A stretch of 64,000 bases of DNA from Sandaracinaceae bacterium (GTDB lineage Bacteria > Myxococcota_A > Polyangia > Polyangiales > Sandaracinaceae), in assembly GCA_040218145.1 (NCBI GenBank), contig JAVJQK010000012.1, positions 1-64,000 of the forward strand. Direction: 5' to 3'. Positions within the stretch are counted from its first letter, which is position 1; each line of letters opens with the position of its first letter. The position numbers and the translations under genes were made by a program. Shown piece after piece: positions 42,361 through 51,419 of this stretch. The notes under the pieces were generated by a model that did no database searches, was not told where the DNA came from, and saw only the letters and a list, made by a program, of their open reading frames with translations.

Positions 42361-42441
42361 ACCGGGCGCGCCTCGGCGCGGACCGTCAGCCTACCCGACC
42401 GGGGGATGTGCGAGCCCTCCGTCCGACCTACAACTGCGTGT

Positions 42442-44346
42442 ATGCACGCCCGTCGACGCTGGCTCCTCGCCATCCCCGCGCTCGTCGGTGCGGTCCTGCT
42501 CGCGCTCTGGCTCTGGCCCGAGGACCTGTCCAGCCCGAGCGGCGACGGCGCGATGGGAGGCGGCTTCGACGACGTCACGGTGCTGGGCGGAGCCGGCGGG
42601 GCGCGAGGCGGCGATCTGGGCGAGGCGGGGGGCGCGCGCGGCGGTGACGCGGGGCTGTCGGCCTCGGAGTGGCGACCGACGGCGAGCGTGGTCGACGACC
42701 CGGGCAGCCCCCACGGGAGCCTGCACGGGCGCGTGGTCTCGAGCCGGGACGGCGCGCCGGTGGCGGGGGCGGAGCTGGTCTTCCTGCGCGAGGGGAGCTC
42801 CACCACCGCCCGCAGCGACGCGCAGGGTCGCTTCGCGGCCCAGGTGAGCGAGCCCGGCCGGTACGTGCTCTCCGTCGCCACCGCCGAGGGCTTCCTCCCC
42901 TACGCGCCCGAGTGGGGGCACAGCGCGATCGCGTTCGAGGCCCGGCCGCGGCAACGCATCGAGGGCGTGGTCGTGCAGCTCCGCCCCGAGCGTCAGGTCG
43001 AGGTGCAGGTCGTCGACGGCGACGAGGCTCCCGTGGCCGGCGCGAGCGTGCGCGTGCTGGGCGCGAGCTCCGGTGAGCGCGCGATGGCCCCCGTCCGCGA
43101 GGCGTACACCACCGACGCCGAGGGCCGCGCCACGGTGACGCTCTGGCGCTGGGCCTCGATCGAGGCGCGCCACCCCGACCACGGCCTCGGGCGGGCGCGC
43201 GCGCGGGGCGCCGACACGATCCAGATCACCCTGCGGCCCGCGCGCCCGGAGCAGACCGCGTCCGAGTCGATCGCGGGGCGCGTGGTCGACACCGCGGGCC
43301 AGCCGATCGAGGGCGCGCTGGTCACCGCCTTTCGCCGCGCGCGCGGGCTCCACCCGTCGGCGCAGGGGGCGACCGGCGCGGACGGATCGTTCGAGCTCCT
43401 CGGTCTCGACGTCGGCGAGCACGTGTTGATGGCGCGCCACCCGATGCACCCTGACGCGCGGGTGGGCCCGGTGCAGACGGGCGCCACCGACGCGACCCTC
43501 ACGATGCAATCGGGCCTGACGATCGCGGGGCGCGTGGTCGACGCGGAGGGCCAGGCGGTGCCCGCGGTGCACGTGAGCGCGCGCGGCGGCGGGACCGCGC
43601 TGACCCGCCGCACGATGGGCGCGGTGGTGAGCTACGACGCGGACGGTCGGTTCCTCGTCAGCGGCCTCTCGGAGGGCGAGTACGAGCTGGTCGCGACCTC
43701 GCGGGGCATGCCGCCCTCCGACCCGGTGATGGCCACGGCGGGCGGCCCGGACGTGACGCTCACCCTGGAGCGGGGCGCTCAGATCCTCGGCCTCGTGCGC
43801 GACGACGAGGGCGCCCCCATCGCTGGCGCCCGCGTGTCGATCGAGACCGGGCTCGGGCGGCGCAGCGCCACCGCCGACCCCATCGCGCCGACCGTGACCG
43901 ACGCGGACGGCGCGTTCGTGCTCGACGGTGTGGGGAGCGAGCCGCGCTCCATCCGTGTGACCGCGGACGGGCACCACGGGCGGCTCGTCTCGGGCTTCAC
44001 GGCCGCGAGCGGCGCGACGCGACGGCTCGAGGTCACGCTCTCCCGGGTGGCCGATGGAGAGGAGGCGCGCACGGAGCTCGTCGGCATCGGTGTGAACGTC
44101 TGGCCGCGCGGCGACGCGCTCGTGGTCGGCAGGGTGGTCGAGGGCGGCAGCGCCGAAGCGGCAGGCCTCCACCGCGGCGACCGCATCCTCGCCGTGGACG
44201 GGGCGCCGGTCGAGGGGCTCGGCTTCCGCCCCGCGCTCGAGCGCATCCGCGGCACCGAGGGGAGCACGGTGGTGCTGACGATCCAGCGCGCCGGTGAGGA
44301 CGCGCCCGCGCAGCTCCCGATCGTGCGCACCCGCATCCGGACCTGA
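42442..44346 (+). CDS. Membrane-anchored protein with carboxypeptidase-regulatory-like repeats and PDZ domain
   Basis: A 634-residue protein; start ATG 42442 gives an N-terminal membrane anchor (RRWLLAIPALVGAVLLALWLW). A Gly/Ala-rich spacer leads to at least five carboxypeptidase-regulatory-like beta-sandwich units, each starting with a pattern like GRVVDTAGQPIEGALVTA or LVRDDEGAPIAGARVSI. The last 90 residues are a PDZ domain (VVGRVVEGGSAEAAGLHRGDRILAVDG). PDZ ligand and partners are not evident. The structure suggests periplasmic adhesion or protein-quality functions, with the PDZ binding C-terminal peptides. No protease domain is fused. The gene converges on the hybrid histidine kinase. 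Confidence 0.8.
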   Translation: MHARRRWLLAIPALVGAVLLALWLWPEDLSSPSGDGAMGGGFDDVTVLGGAGGARGGDLGEAGGARGGDAGLSASEWRPTASVVDDPGSPHGSLHGRVVSSRDGAPVAGAELVFLREGSSTTARSDAQGRFAAQVSEPGRYVLSVATAEGFLPYAPEWGHSAIAFEARPRQRIEGVVVQLRPERQVEVQVVDGDEAPVAGASVRVLGASSGERAMAPVREAYTTDAEGRATVTLWRWASIEARHPDHGLGRARARGADTIQITLRPARPEQTASESIAGRVVDTAGQPIEGALVTAFRRARGLHPSAQGATGADGSFELLGLDVGEHVLMARHPMHPDARVGPVQTGATDATLTMQSGLTIAGRVVDAEGQAVPAVHVSARGGGTALTRRTMGAVVSYDADGRFLVSGLSEGEYELVATSRGMPPSDPVMATAGGPDVTLTLERGAQILGLVRDDEGAPIAGARVSIETGLGRRSATADPIAPTVTDADGAFVLDGVGSEPRSIRVTADGHHGRLVSGFTAASGATRRLEVTLSRVADGEEARTELVGIGVNVWPRGDALVVGRVVEGGSAEAAGLHRGDRILAVDGAPVEGLGFRPALERIRGTEGSTVVLTIQRAGEDAPAQLPIVRTRIRT

Positions 44347-44349
44347 CGC

Positions 44350-45852
44350 TCAACGCCTCAGGAGCCGCTCGACCTGCTCCTGGATGGCGTCCGCGGAGAC
44401 CGGCTTCGTCAGGTGGAGGTCGAACCCGGCCTCTCGCGCCTGCCGCCGATCGGAGGGCTGCCCGTAGCCGCTGGCCGCGATGAGCACGAGCTCCGGACCC
44501 AGGGACTCGCGAAGCGTGCGAGCCACCGCATAGCCGTCCATGCCCGGCAGGCCGATGTCCACGACGGCCGCGTCGGGACGCTCGCGCAGGACCAGCTCGA
44601 CTCCGGACACGCCGTCCTCGGCGGAGACCACGCGGTGGCCGCGCCGCAGCAACGCCAGCTCCATCATCTCCCGCGCGTCGGCGTTGTCCTCCACCAGGAC
44701 GATGTGTCGCGAGGCTGCGCGTGAGCCACCACAAAGAGGCGCACGGACGTCCGGCCCTCGGTCCGGCGCGAGCGGCAACTCCACGATGAACGCGCTCCCC
44801 TGGCCCAGCCCGGCGCTCTCGGCTTCGACGGTCCCACCGTGACGCTCGATCAGCGTGCGCACCAGGGTCAGCCCGACGCCCATCCCGCCCTGACAGCGAT
44901 TGAGGCTCCCCTCGACCTGCACGAACTCGTCGAAGATCGTGGCGAGCACGCTCGGGTCCATTCCGACTCCGTCGTCCTCGACGCGGACGCGGACCCGGTC
45001 ACCGTCGACGCTCACGCGCACCACGGCGTGCCCTCCGTCGGGCGTGTACTTCACGCAGTTCGTCAGCAGGTTCCCGATGGCCTGCTCGAGGCGGGCCGCA
45101 TCGCCGTCCACGAACACGCGCTCGGGGCACTCGACCGAGAGCGCGACGCCCGCCGCGTCGAACCGCGGGCGCCACGCCTCCACCCACTGCGAGAGCGACA
45201 TCGAGAGGTCCAGCGGCCGCTTCGCCAGCTCGAGCTTCCCCGCGGTGATGCGCGCCACGTCGAGCAGATCGTCCACCAGCCGCGTCAGCTGCTGGGTCTG
45301 CCTGCGCAGGACGGCCAACGCGGGGTCGCCTTCCTCGACCGTCTCCTGGAGACGCTCGCCCGCGAGCGCGATCGAAGACAGCGGGTTGCGCAGCTCGTGC
45401 CCCAGCATGGCGAGGAACTGGTCGCGACGATGAATCGCCCGACGCGCGTCGTACTGCCGTCGGCGCGCCCGCAGCGCGGTGCGTGTGGCCTGCACCAGCG
45501 TCCGCAGGCGGAGCGGCGTGTCGAGGATGGTCACGTTGCCGAGGGGCGCCAGGTGCTCGGCCCAGTCACGCGAGCGCTCACGCCGGCTCGCGATGAGCAC
45601 GGGCATGTCCGACCACGGCGCTTGCATCGCGAGGACGGCCGATATCTGCGTGATCGCCTCCGCCGTCAGCTGCTCCTCCGTGACGACCACGGCCCCCGCC
45701 CCCGCGCGAATGCTCTCGCAGAGCGCCTCCACGTTCGAGCAGCCCGCCCCCGCGATGCCGTGTCGGCCGAGCTCGTGACACGCGACCTCCGCGTCCCGCG
45801 CGCTGCTCGCCCAGACCAGGACACGCTCGCTGTCGGCCTCACGTGTCATCAT
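44350..45852 (-). CDS. Hybrid histidine kinase with pseudo-receiver head
   Basis: A 500-residue cytoplasmic kinase. The first about 120 residues resemble a receiver domain but the phospho-Asp position is replaced (VVVTEEQ), so it is a pseudo-receiver. Then come HisKA with phospho-His152 in FLAMLGHELRNPLSS, an HATPase domain (N-box NLLTNCVKYTPDGG, then GVGMDP and GGMGVGL) and a C-terminal true receiver with Asp432 (VVDIGLPGMDGY). It has no transmembrane segment. Its start overlaps the end of the KaiC-like gene by 14 bp, so they are co-expressed, and the KaiC-like ATPase may provide input to it or act as its partner. Confidence 0.9.
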   Translation of the reverse strand: MMTREADSERVLVWASSARDAEVACHELGRHGIAGAGCSNVEALCESIRAGAGAVVVTEEQLTAEAITQISAVLAMQAPWSDMPVLIASRRERSRDWAEHLAPLGNVTILDTPLRLRTLVQATRTALRARRRQYDARRAIHRRDQFLAMLGHELRNPLSSIALAGERLQETVEEGDPALAVLRRQTQQLTRLVDDLLDVARITAGKLELAKRPLDLSMSLSQWVEAWRPRFDAAGVALSVECPERVFVDGDAARLEQAIGNLLTNCVKYTPDGGHAVVRVSVDGDRVRVRVEDDGVGMDPSVLATIFDEFVQVEGSLNRCQGGMGVGLTLVRTLIERHGGTVEAESAGLGQGSAFIVELPLAPDRGPDVRAPLCGGSRAASRHIVLVEDNADAREMMELALLRRGHRVVSAEDGVSGVELVLRERPDAAVVDIGLPGMDGYAVARTLRESLGPELVLIAASGYGQPSDRRQAREAGFDLHLTKPVSADAIQEQVERLLRR

Positions 45853-47326
45853 GGGCGTCGCCCATCAGGCCCGCCTTTTCGCCGACGAACGAAGGGATGC
45901 CGGACAGGACGCCATGGAAGCCGGTCAGCGGGGCGCCCACGCGGAGCCCTCCGTCGCCGATCTGCAGCTCGCGGATGGCGGTCTCGTGCGCGCCGAAGCG
46001 GTTCTTCAGCATCGAGATGCCGCGTCGCACGCGACCTTGCGCCTCGAAGAAACGTACGAGGACCAGCGCGTCGGCGACATAGGTCACGTCGGCGGGCGTG
46101 GTCATCTGACCCACCAGACCGTGCTGGGCCATGATCAGCACCGTCACCACGCCTCGCCGCCTCAGATAGTCGAGCAGCTCGTGGACGTGGAGGGTCAGGA
46201 AGCGCTCCTCGGGCATCGCGTAGACGTAGCCGTTGAGGCTGTCGATGCCGACGAAGCCCACGCCGTGCTCGTCGACCTCCTCCCGCACACGGTGGCTGAA
46301 CTCGCCGGGCGAGAGCTCGGCCGGGTTGACGTGCCACAGGCGAAGCCGTCCCTCGTCGAGCGCGCCGCGCAGATCCGAGCCCAGGGCCGCGGCGCGGCCG
46401 AGGAAGGCCTCCTCCGCCTCCTCGAAGAGGTAGATCGTGGCCTTCTCCCCCTGTCGGAGCGCCGCGTGGGCCAGCTGGGCGAGCAAGCTCGATTTCCCCG
46501 CGCCGGCAGGCCCGATGACGAGCGTGCTGGACCCGCGGGCGAGCCCATCCCCCAGGAGCGCGTCGAGCTCCGTCACACCCGTCCGCAGCGACGGGCCGGG
46601 CTCCGCCTGCGGCGCGCCATCGGAGATGAGCCGGGGGTAGACACGCACGCCGCCCGTCTCGATCCGAAAGTCGTGGTAGCCGCCCCGGTAGGCCGTGCCC
46701 CGGAGCTTCCGGACGCGCAGGCGGCGCCGCTCCGGGCCATACTCGGGAGCGCGACTCTCGAGAGAGACGATCCCGTGCACGAGGCTCTGGATCTCGGTCT
46801 CGGCCCGCGGCGCGCTCGAGTCGCTCATGAGCAGCGCCGTGGTCCCCATCTGGATCAGGCGGCGCTTGAGGTTCATCAGCTCGCGCCGGAACACGAGCGG
46901 CGAGCCGGCCATGAGCTCGAGCTCGGCGAGCGAGTCGAAGACGACGCGGCGCGGCTGCAGGCGCTCGATCTCGTCGAGGATGGAGCGGCTCGTACGCCGC
47001 AGCTCCACCTCGGCCGGGTCGAACATGGAGCGCGCGCCCGAGTCGCTGGCCTCCTCGGCCGCGTCGAGCTCGAAGAGGGTGACGCCCTCGAGCGTCCAGC
47101 CGTGGGACTGCGCCACCTGCTCGACCTCGGCGCGCGTCTCGTAGAGGGATACGTAGAGCACCGGCTCACCCCGCGCCGCCCCCTCGAGGAGGAACTGGAG
47201 ACCGATCGTGGTCTTCCCGGCGCCGGGGTGGCCCAGCACGAGATGCAGGCGCTGACCGGGCCAGCCGCCGTGGAGGACTTCGTCGAGCCCGGGCACGCCG
47301 GACTCGATGGCGGTAATCGTGGACAT
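45839..47326 (-). CDS. KaiC-like dual-ATPase (RecA-fold) protein
   Basis: A 495-residue protein with two tandem RecA-type domains, each opened by an SGVPGLD/TGVTELD element, as in KaiC. Walker A1 is at 32-39 (GHPGAGKT), Walker A2 at 272-279 (GPAGAGKS), and Glu pairs of catalytic type follow (LYETRAEV; LFEEAEEAF). The start ATG ends at 47326. Members of the KaiC superfamily without KaiA/KaiB are known in many bacteria, often beside histidine kinases, and are thought to be signalling ATPases. It overlaps the hybrid kinase gene. It should not be called a clock protein, as no KaiA or KaiB is in view. Confidence 0.9.
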   Translation of the reverse strand: MSTITAIESGVPGLDEVLHGGWPGQRLHLVLGHPGAGKTTIGLQFLLEGAARGEPVLYVSLYETRAEVEQVAQSHGWTLEGVTLFELDAAEEASDSGARSMFDPAEVELRRTSRSILDEIERLQPRRVVFDSLAELELMAGSPLVFRRELMNLKRRLIQMGTTALLMSDSSAPRAETEIQSLVHGIVSLESRAPEYGPERRRLRVRKLRGTAYRGGYHDFRIETGGVRVYPRLISDGAPQAEPGPSLRTGVTELDALLGDGLARGSSTLVIGPAGAGKSSLLAQLAHAALRQGEKATIYLFEEAEEAFLGRAAALGSDLRGALDEGRLRLWHVNPAELSPGEFSHRVREEVDEHGVGFVGIDSLNGYVYAMPEERFLTLHVHELLDYLRRRGVVTVLIMAQHGLVGQMTTPADVTYVADALVLVRFFEAQGRVRRGISMLKNRFGAHETAIRELQIGDGGLRVGAPLTGFHGVLSGIPSFVGEKAGLMGDAHDDT

Positions 47327-47429
47327 CAATCGATGCAGACTACTCGGGAGCTCGCAGAGGGGGTAGTCCCCGCCCACGCCGCCACCACCCAGTTTCGGGC
47401 GCCGGAGACCCTGCAGTACGCTCCGCGGC

Positions 47430-49577
47430 ATGCGGCGTGTCGCGCTCCTCACCGTCTCGCTCCTCGTCGCGTGCGATGGCCCGACCCGCGTCGACGACGC
47501 GGGGGTCCTCGACGCGGGACCCCCCGACGCGGGCCGCGTCTACGTGCCCGAGCCGTTCAGCCCCACCGCGGCCACGCGCGCCTACTGCCCCCTCGACGAC
47601 GACGCGGTGGAGGCGCGCATCACGGAGCTGCTGGCCGCGCTGAGCCTCCGCGAGAAGGTCGCGATGATGAGCGGCGGGGCGGTGGCCATCGTCGACCACG
47701 CGTGGCGCACGGACGGCGTCGAGCGGCTCGGCCTCCCCGGCTTCGCGATGCTCGACGGCCCGCGCGGCCTGAGCGCGTTCAGCAACCTGCGCGGCACCGC
47801 GTTCCCCGTCGGCATGGCGCGCGGCGCGACGTGGGATCCGGCGCTCGAGCGCGAGGTGGGAGCGGCGATGGCGCGCGAGCTGCGATCGGTGTCGGCCGAC
47901 GTGCTGCTCGCGCCGACGATCAACCTCCTGCGGCACCCGCGCTGGGGCCGCGCACAGGAGACCTACGGCGAGGACACGCACCACGTGGGCGAGATGGGCG
48001 TCGCCTTCATCGAAGGCGTGCAGTCCGAGGGCGTGCTCGCGAGCGCGAAGCACTTCGCCGCGAACAGCATCGAGGACACGCGCCACACCGTGAACGTCGA
48101 GATCGACGAGCGGACCCTGCGCGAGGTCTACCTCCCGCACTTTCGCCGCGCCGTGCAGGAGGCCCAGGTCGCGTCGATCATGAGCGCCTACAACCAGGTC
48201 AACGGCCTCTACTGCGACCTCAACGCGCACCTCCTGAACGACATCCTGAAGGGCGAGTGGGAGTTCGCGGGCTTCGTCGAGTCGGACTGGATCCTCGGCA
48301 CCCACGGCGACGTGGAGTCCGTTCGCGCCGGGCTCGACATCGAGATGCCCAACGACGCGAACTTTCGCCGCCTGCGCGCCGCCGTCCTGAACGGCGCGAT
48401 GGCCGAGTCGGAGATCGACGCGAGCGTCCGGCGCATCCTGCGCGCCCAGCTCTGCTACGCCCTCGACCCCGCGGTGCGCGGCATGGACGACCCGAGCGCG
48501 AGGGAGACCGACGCCCACCTCGCGCTCGCGCGACGCGCCGCGACCGAGAGCGTGGTCCTGCTCGAGAACGACGGCGTCCTGCCGCTGGCCGCCGACGCGA
48601 CCCTCTTCGTGGCCGGGCGCGCGGCCGACGTGGAGAACATCGGCGACGAGGGCTCGAGCCGCGTGCGACCCAGCGACGTCGTCACCGTGGTCGAGGGCCT
48701 CGAGGCGCGCGGCGTCGCCTTCACGCACCTCGCCGGCACCACCCTGGACGCCGCGCAGGAGGCGGCGGCGCGCGCGGCCGACGTGGTCGTCGTCGTCACC
48801 GGGCTGCTCGCCGAGGACGAGGGCGAGGCCGAGATCGGCGGCGGCGACCGGGAGAGCCTCGAGGTGCCCGCGGACGAGGTCGCGCTCATCCGCGCGCTCG
48901 CCGCGCTCAACCCGAACGTGGTGGTCGTGCTCGAGGGCGGCGCCGCGTTCACCGTGAGCGACTGGTCCGGTGACGCGCGCGCGCTGATGATGGCGTTCTA
49001 CCCGGGGCAGCACGGCGGCCACGCGCTCGCGGATCTGCTCTTCGGAGACGCGAGCCCCTCGGGTCGCCTCCCCTTCTCGATGCCCGCGCGCGAGGCCGAC
49101 CTGCCCCCATTCGACAACACGTCCGAGACGGTCCGCTACGAATATCTCCACGGCTACCGTCACCTCGCGAGCGAGGGCACGGCCGCGGCCTACCCCTTCG
49201 GCTTCGGCCTCGGCTACACCACCTTCACGCACGACAACCTGACCCTGTCGAGCGAGACGATCGACGCGGACGGGACGCTCGAGCTCACCGTGGACGTGAT
49301 CAACGCCGGCGCCACGCGCGGCCGCGACGTGGTCCAGCTCTACGTCGCGGCCGAGGGCAGCCGCGTCTCGCGCGCCCCCTGGGATCTGCGCGCCTTCGCC
49401 TCCGTAGAGCTCGAGCCGGGCGCGCGGGAGACGGTCACCTTGCGCGTGCCCGTCCGCGATCTCGCCTTCTGGGACGAGGCCGCGGGGGCGTGGGAGGTCG
49501 AGCGCGTCGCCTACACCGCCCGCGTCGCCCACCACGCCGAGGACCCCGGGCTCAGCGCGGCGTTCTCAGTCGAGTGA
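47430..49577 (+). CDS. Glycoside hydrolase family 3 lipoprotein
   Basis: A 715-residue exported enzyme. The signal MRRVALLTVSLLVAC lipidates Cys15, then a DAG-rich linker (DAGVLDAGPPDAG). The GH3 N-terminal barrel (about 55-350) has LLAPTINLLRHPRWGRAQETYGED and KHFAANSIEDTRHTVN, and the nucleophile Asp286 is in FVESDWILG. The GH3 C-terminal domain (about 370-600) and a fibronectin-III-like domain (about 620-710) follow, as in beta-glucosidases and beta-xylosidases. The enzyme likely sits on the surface and cleaves terminal beta-linked sugars; substrate uncertain. The 3' end overlaps the convergent flippase-like gene by 12 bp. Confidence 0.93.
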   Translation: MRRVALLTVSLLVACDGPTRVDDAGVLDAGPPDAGRVYVPEPFSPTAATRAYCPLDDDAVEARITELLAALSLREKVAMMSGGAVAIVDHAWRTDGVERLGLPGFAMLDGPRGLSAFSNLRGTAFPVGMARGATWDPALEREVGAAMARELRSVSADVLLAPTINLLRHPRWGRAQETYGEDTHHVGEMGVAFIEGVQSEGVLASAKHFAANSIEDTRHTVNVEIDERTLREVYLPHFRRAVQEAQVASIMSAYNQVNGLYCDLNAHLLNDILKGEWEFAGFVESDWILGTHGDVESVRAGLDIEMPNDANFRRLRAAVLNGAMAESEIDASVRRILRAQLCYALDPAVRGMDDPSARETDAHLALARRAATESVVLLENDGVLPLAADATLFVAGRAADVENIGDEGSSRVRPSDVVTVVEGLEARGVAFTHLAGTTLDAAQEAAARAADVVVVVTGLLAEDEGEAEIGGGDRESLEVPADEVALIRALAALNPNVVVVLEGGAAFTVSDWSGDARALMMAFYPGQHGGHALADLLFGDASPSGRLPFSMPAREADLPPFDNTSETVRYEYLHGYRHLASEGTAAAYPFGFGLGYTTFTHDNLTLSSETIDADGTLELTVDVINAGATRGRDVVQLYVAAEGSRVSRAPWDLRAFASVELEPGARETVTLRVPVRDLAFWDEAAGAWEVERVAYTARVAHHAEDPGLSAAFSVE

Positions 49578-50633
49578 GGGCGGGCGGCTCGCGCGCTCGT
49601 CGATCTGGCTCGGGTCGAGCGCCTCGCGCGCCGCGCCCGGGCCCCGCCAGAAGAGGAGCACGACGAAGCCGGCGACGGTCAAGGTGATCTGCACCGCGTG
49701 GCTCAGGAGCGCGATCGCCACCGCGCGCGTCTCGGTCGTGTGGAGGATCTCGGCCGACATCTGGAAGCCGAGCTCGCTCGCCCCGAGCTGCCCCGGGATC
49801 ATGACCGCGACCGCCGCCACGACGAGGTAGACGCCGTGCACGGCGAGCGCGCCCGCGACGCTCGGGGTGATGCCGACCGCGGCGGCCACGACGCCGAAGT
49901 GGCCCGCCTGGAAGACGCGGCCGAGGATCATCGCGCCGACGGGCTTGACCGGGTAGAGGGGCGTCTCGCGCGAGGCGCTGTGGAAGGCCGCGGCGTGCCG
50001 ACCGAGGCGGGGAAAGCGGTGCCCGAGCCACGCGCCGAGGCGCTCGTACCGAGCGGCGGCGCGCAGCGCGAGGCCGAAGACGTTCATCGACGCGAAGTGC
50101 GCGAGCAGCACCCAGGTCAGGATGGACCAGCCGGTCACCACGTAGGCCGCCCACGCGCTGAGCAGGGTGAACGTGCCCGACGAAAGCAAGACGTTCGCCT
50201 GGTTCGCGGTCCCCATCGCGGCCGCGGTCGCGCCGCCCGTCCAGCGCGACAGCAGGCTCGCCTTGACGGCCTCGGCCGTCGCGCGCCCGGCCGGGGCGAC
50301 CGCCATCACGGAGTACGCGACGAGGTGAGACGCGAGGAGCGGCAGCCACGGCACGACCTTGCCGCGCGTACCGAGGGTCTGCCGCGTCGACACGCCGTCC
50401 ATGCCGATGCGCAGGACCTCGAGCGCGGTCGCGAGCGGCAGCCACGGCAGCGCAGGCACGAGCACCTCGGTCAGCTGCTCGACGCCCACCTCGAGCACGA
50501 TGGCCACCACGGCGGCGAGCCCGAGCAGGGCGAGCAGCACGCGGGCGGCGATCCAGAAGCGGGCGCGGTTCTCGGGGCTCACGGCGGTCGGCGAAGCATG
50601 AGGGATCGCAGAGATTTCGCTCTCCTTTTTCAT
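49566..50633 (-). CDS. Lysylphosphatidylglycerol-synthase-like (flippase-like) membrane protein
   Basis: A 355-residue membrane protein with about eight helices, resembling the LPG_synthase_TM/UPF0104 family, which flips or carries lipids without the catalytic domain. Motifs such as VMIPGQLGASELGFQ are typical of the family. There is no C-terminal synthase (GNAT) domain, so it is not an aminoacyl transferase. Substrate unknown; a lipid or glycolipid is likely. The start is at the ATG at 50633, preceded by GAAAAAGGAGA-like sequence on its strand. It converges on the GH3 gene. Confidence 0.85.
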   Translation of the reverse strand: MKKESEISAIPHASPTAVSPENRARFWIAARVLLALLGLAAVVAIVLEVGVEQLTEVLVPALPWLPLATALEVLRIGMDGVSTRQTLGTRGKVVPWLPLLASHLVAYSVMAVAPAGRATAEAVKASLLSRWTGGATAAAMGTANQANVLLSSGTFTLLSAWAAYVVTGWSILTWVLLAHFASMNVFGLALRAAARYERLGAWLGHRFPRLGRHAAAFHSASRETPLYPVKPVGAMILGRVFQAGHFGVVAAAVGITPSVAGALAVHGVYLVVAAVAVMIPGQLGASELGFQMSAEILHTTETRAVAIALLSHAVQITLTVAGFVVLLFWRGPGAAREALDPSQIDERASRPPSLD

Positions 50634-50848
50634 CAGGAGTCGCGAGCCGTCGCGCGCGGCTCACGCCGCATCTCCACGCAACGGCTGCGCCTCCAGCCGG
50701 GCTCGCGGCCCACGCGTCGCAGTCCCTGCGCGCTCGCCGCGCGCCGTGCGCGGCGCAGGATTTTCGAGCCCGCCGCGGAGGACGAGCAGACGCGGCGCGG
50801 CCCTGCCCCGGGGGTACGTGCGCCTCGAGAAGGAAGAGGAGAAGACCC

Positions 50849-51334
50849 ATGATGCGCCAACACCCGATGACCTGGTTCGTCGCCGTGGCCGTCATCGCGC
50901 TCGGATGCGCCAGCGATCGAGGGGACGCCGCGGGGAGCGTCGCCGCCATCGACTCGCTCGACCCCATCGGCCCGGGCGCCCCCGTGCCGCTCTTCATGAT
51001 CGACGCCGGTCGCAACGGGATCCCTTCGCAGACCCCGGAGCAGAACGAGCCGGTCACGGAGGAGGGCGAGGCGCCCGAGGAGTGCGCCGCAACCGAGTGC
51101 GGCGAAGGCCACTCGTGCTGCTGGGCCGACGGCCAGTGCTACCCCGACTCGTGTCTCGATTGCTGCCCCTCCGAGGACGACCGCGCCCTCCCGCGCTTCG
51201 TGCGCATGGACACCGGCTCGATCCCGCGCGACGACCTCGCGGGCCCGCGCCCCCCGCCCGACTTCACGCCCGCTGGCCCACGACCGCCCGGCCCCGGCTC
51301 CCCGGATCCCGGCCCCATGCCCGCGACGCCCTGA
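50849..51334 (+). CDS. Small Cys-rich lipoprotein
   Basis: A 161-residue lipoprotein, starting at ATG 50849 or 50852 behind GAGGAGAAG (the M at residue 7 is also possible). The signal ends VIALGC. The middle has a Cys cluster (CAATECGEGHSCCWADGQCYPDSCLDCCPSED type, about eight Cys within 35 residues), typical of disulfide-bonded surface domains; the tail is Pro/Gly-rich. The 215 bp upstream contain no recognised gene. Function unknown. Confidence 0.7.
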   Translation: MMRQHPMTWFVAVAVIALGCASDRGDAAGSVAAIDSLDPIGPGAPVPLFMIDAGRNGIPSQTPEQNEPVTEEGEAPEECAATECGEGHSCCWADGQCYPDSCLDCCPSEDDRALPRFVRMDTGSIPRDDLAGPRPPPDFTPAGPRPPGPGSPDPGPMPATP

Positions 51335-51419
51335 GGCGCGAGCGTGGCGGTGTCGGGAGGCGGAGGTGGTCCACCTGTCGGCGGCGTGGCCCTCGCGGGC
51401 GACGTAGCCTTCGTCGCGA

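Noticed and set aside
45839-47326. Circadian clock system
   Set aside because: There is no KaiA or KaiB in view, and KaiC-like ATPases occur widely outside clocks.
45851-48973. 1040-residue open frame on the + strand over KaiC-like and GH3 genes
   Set aside because: Its product has no known motifs and overlaps two genes with intact catalytic signatures in another frame or strand.
49566-50633. MprF aminoacyl-phosphatidylglycerol synthase
   Set aside because: Only the flippase-like membrane part is encoded; the catalytic domain is missing.
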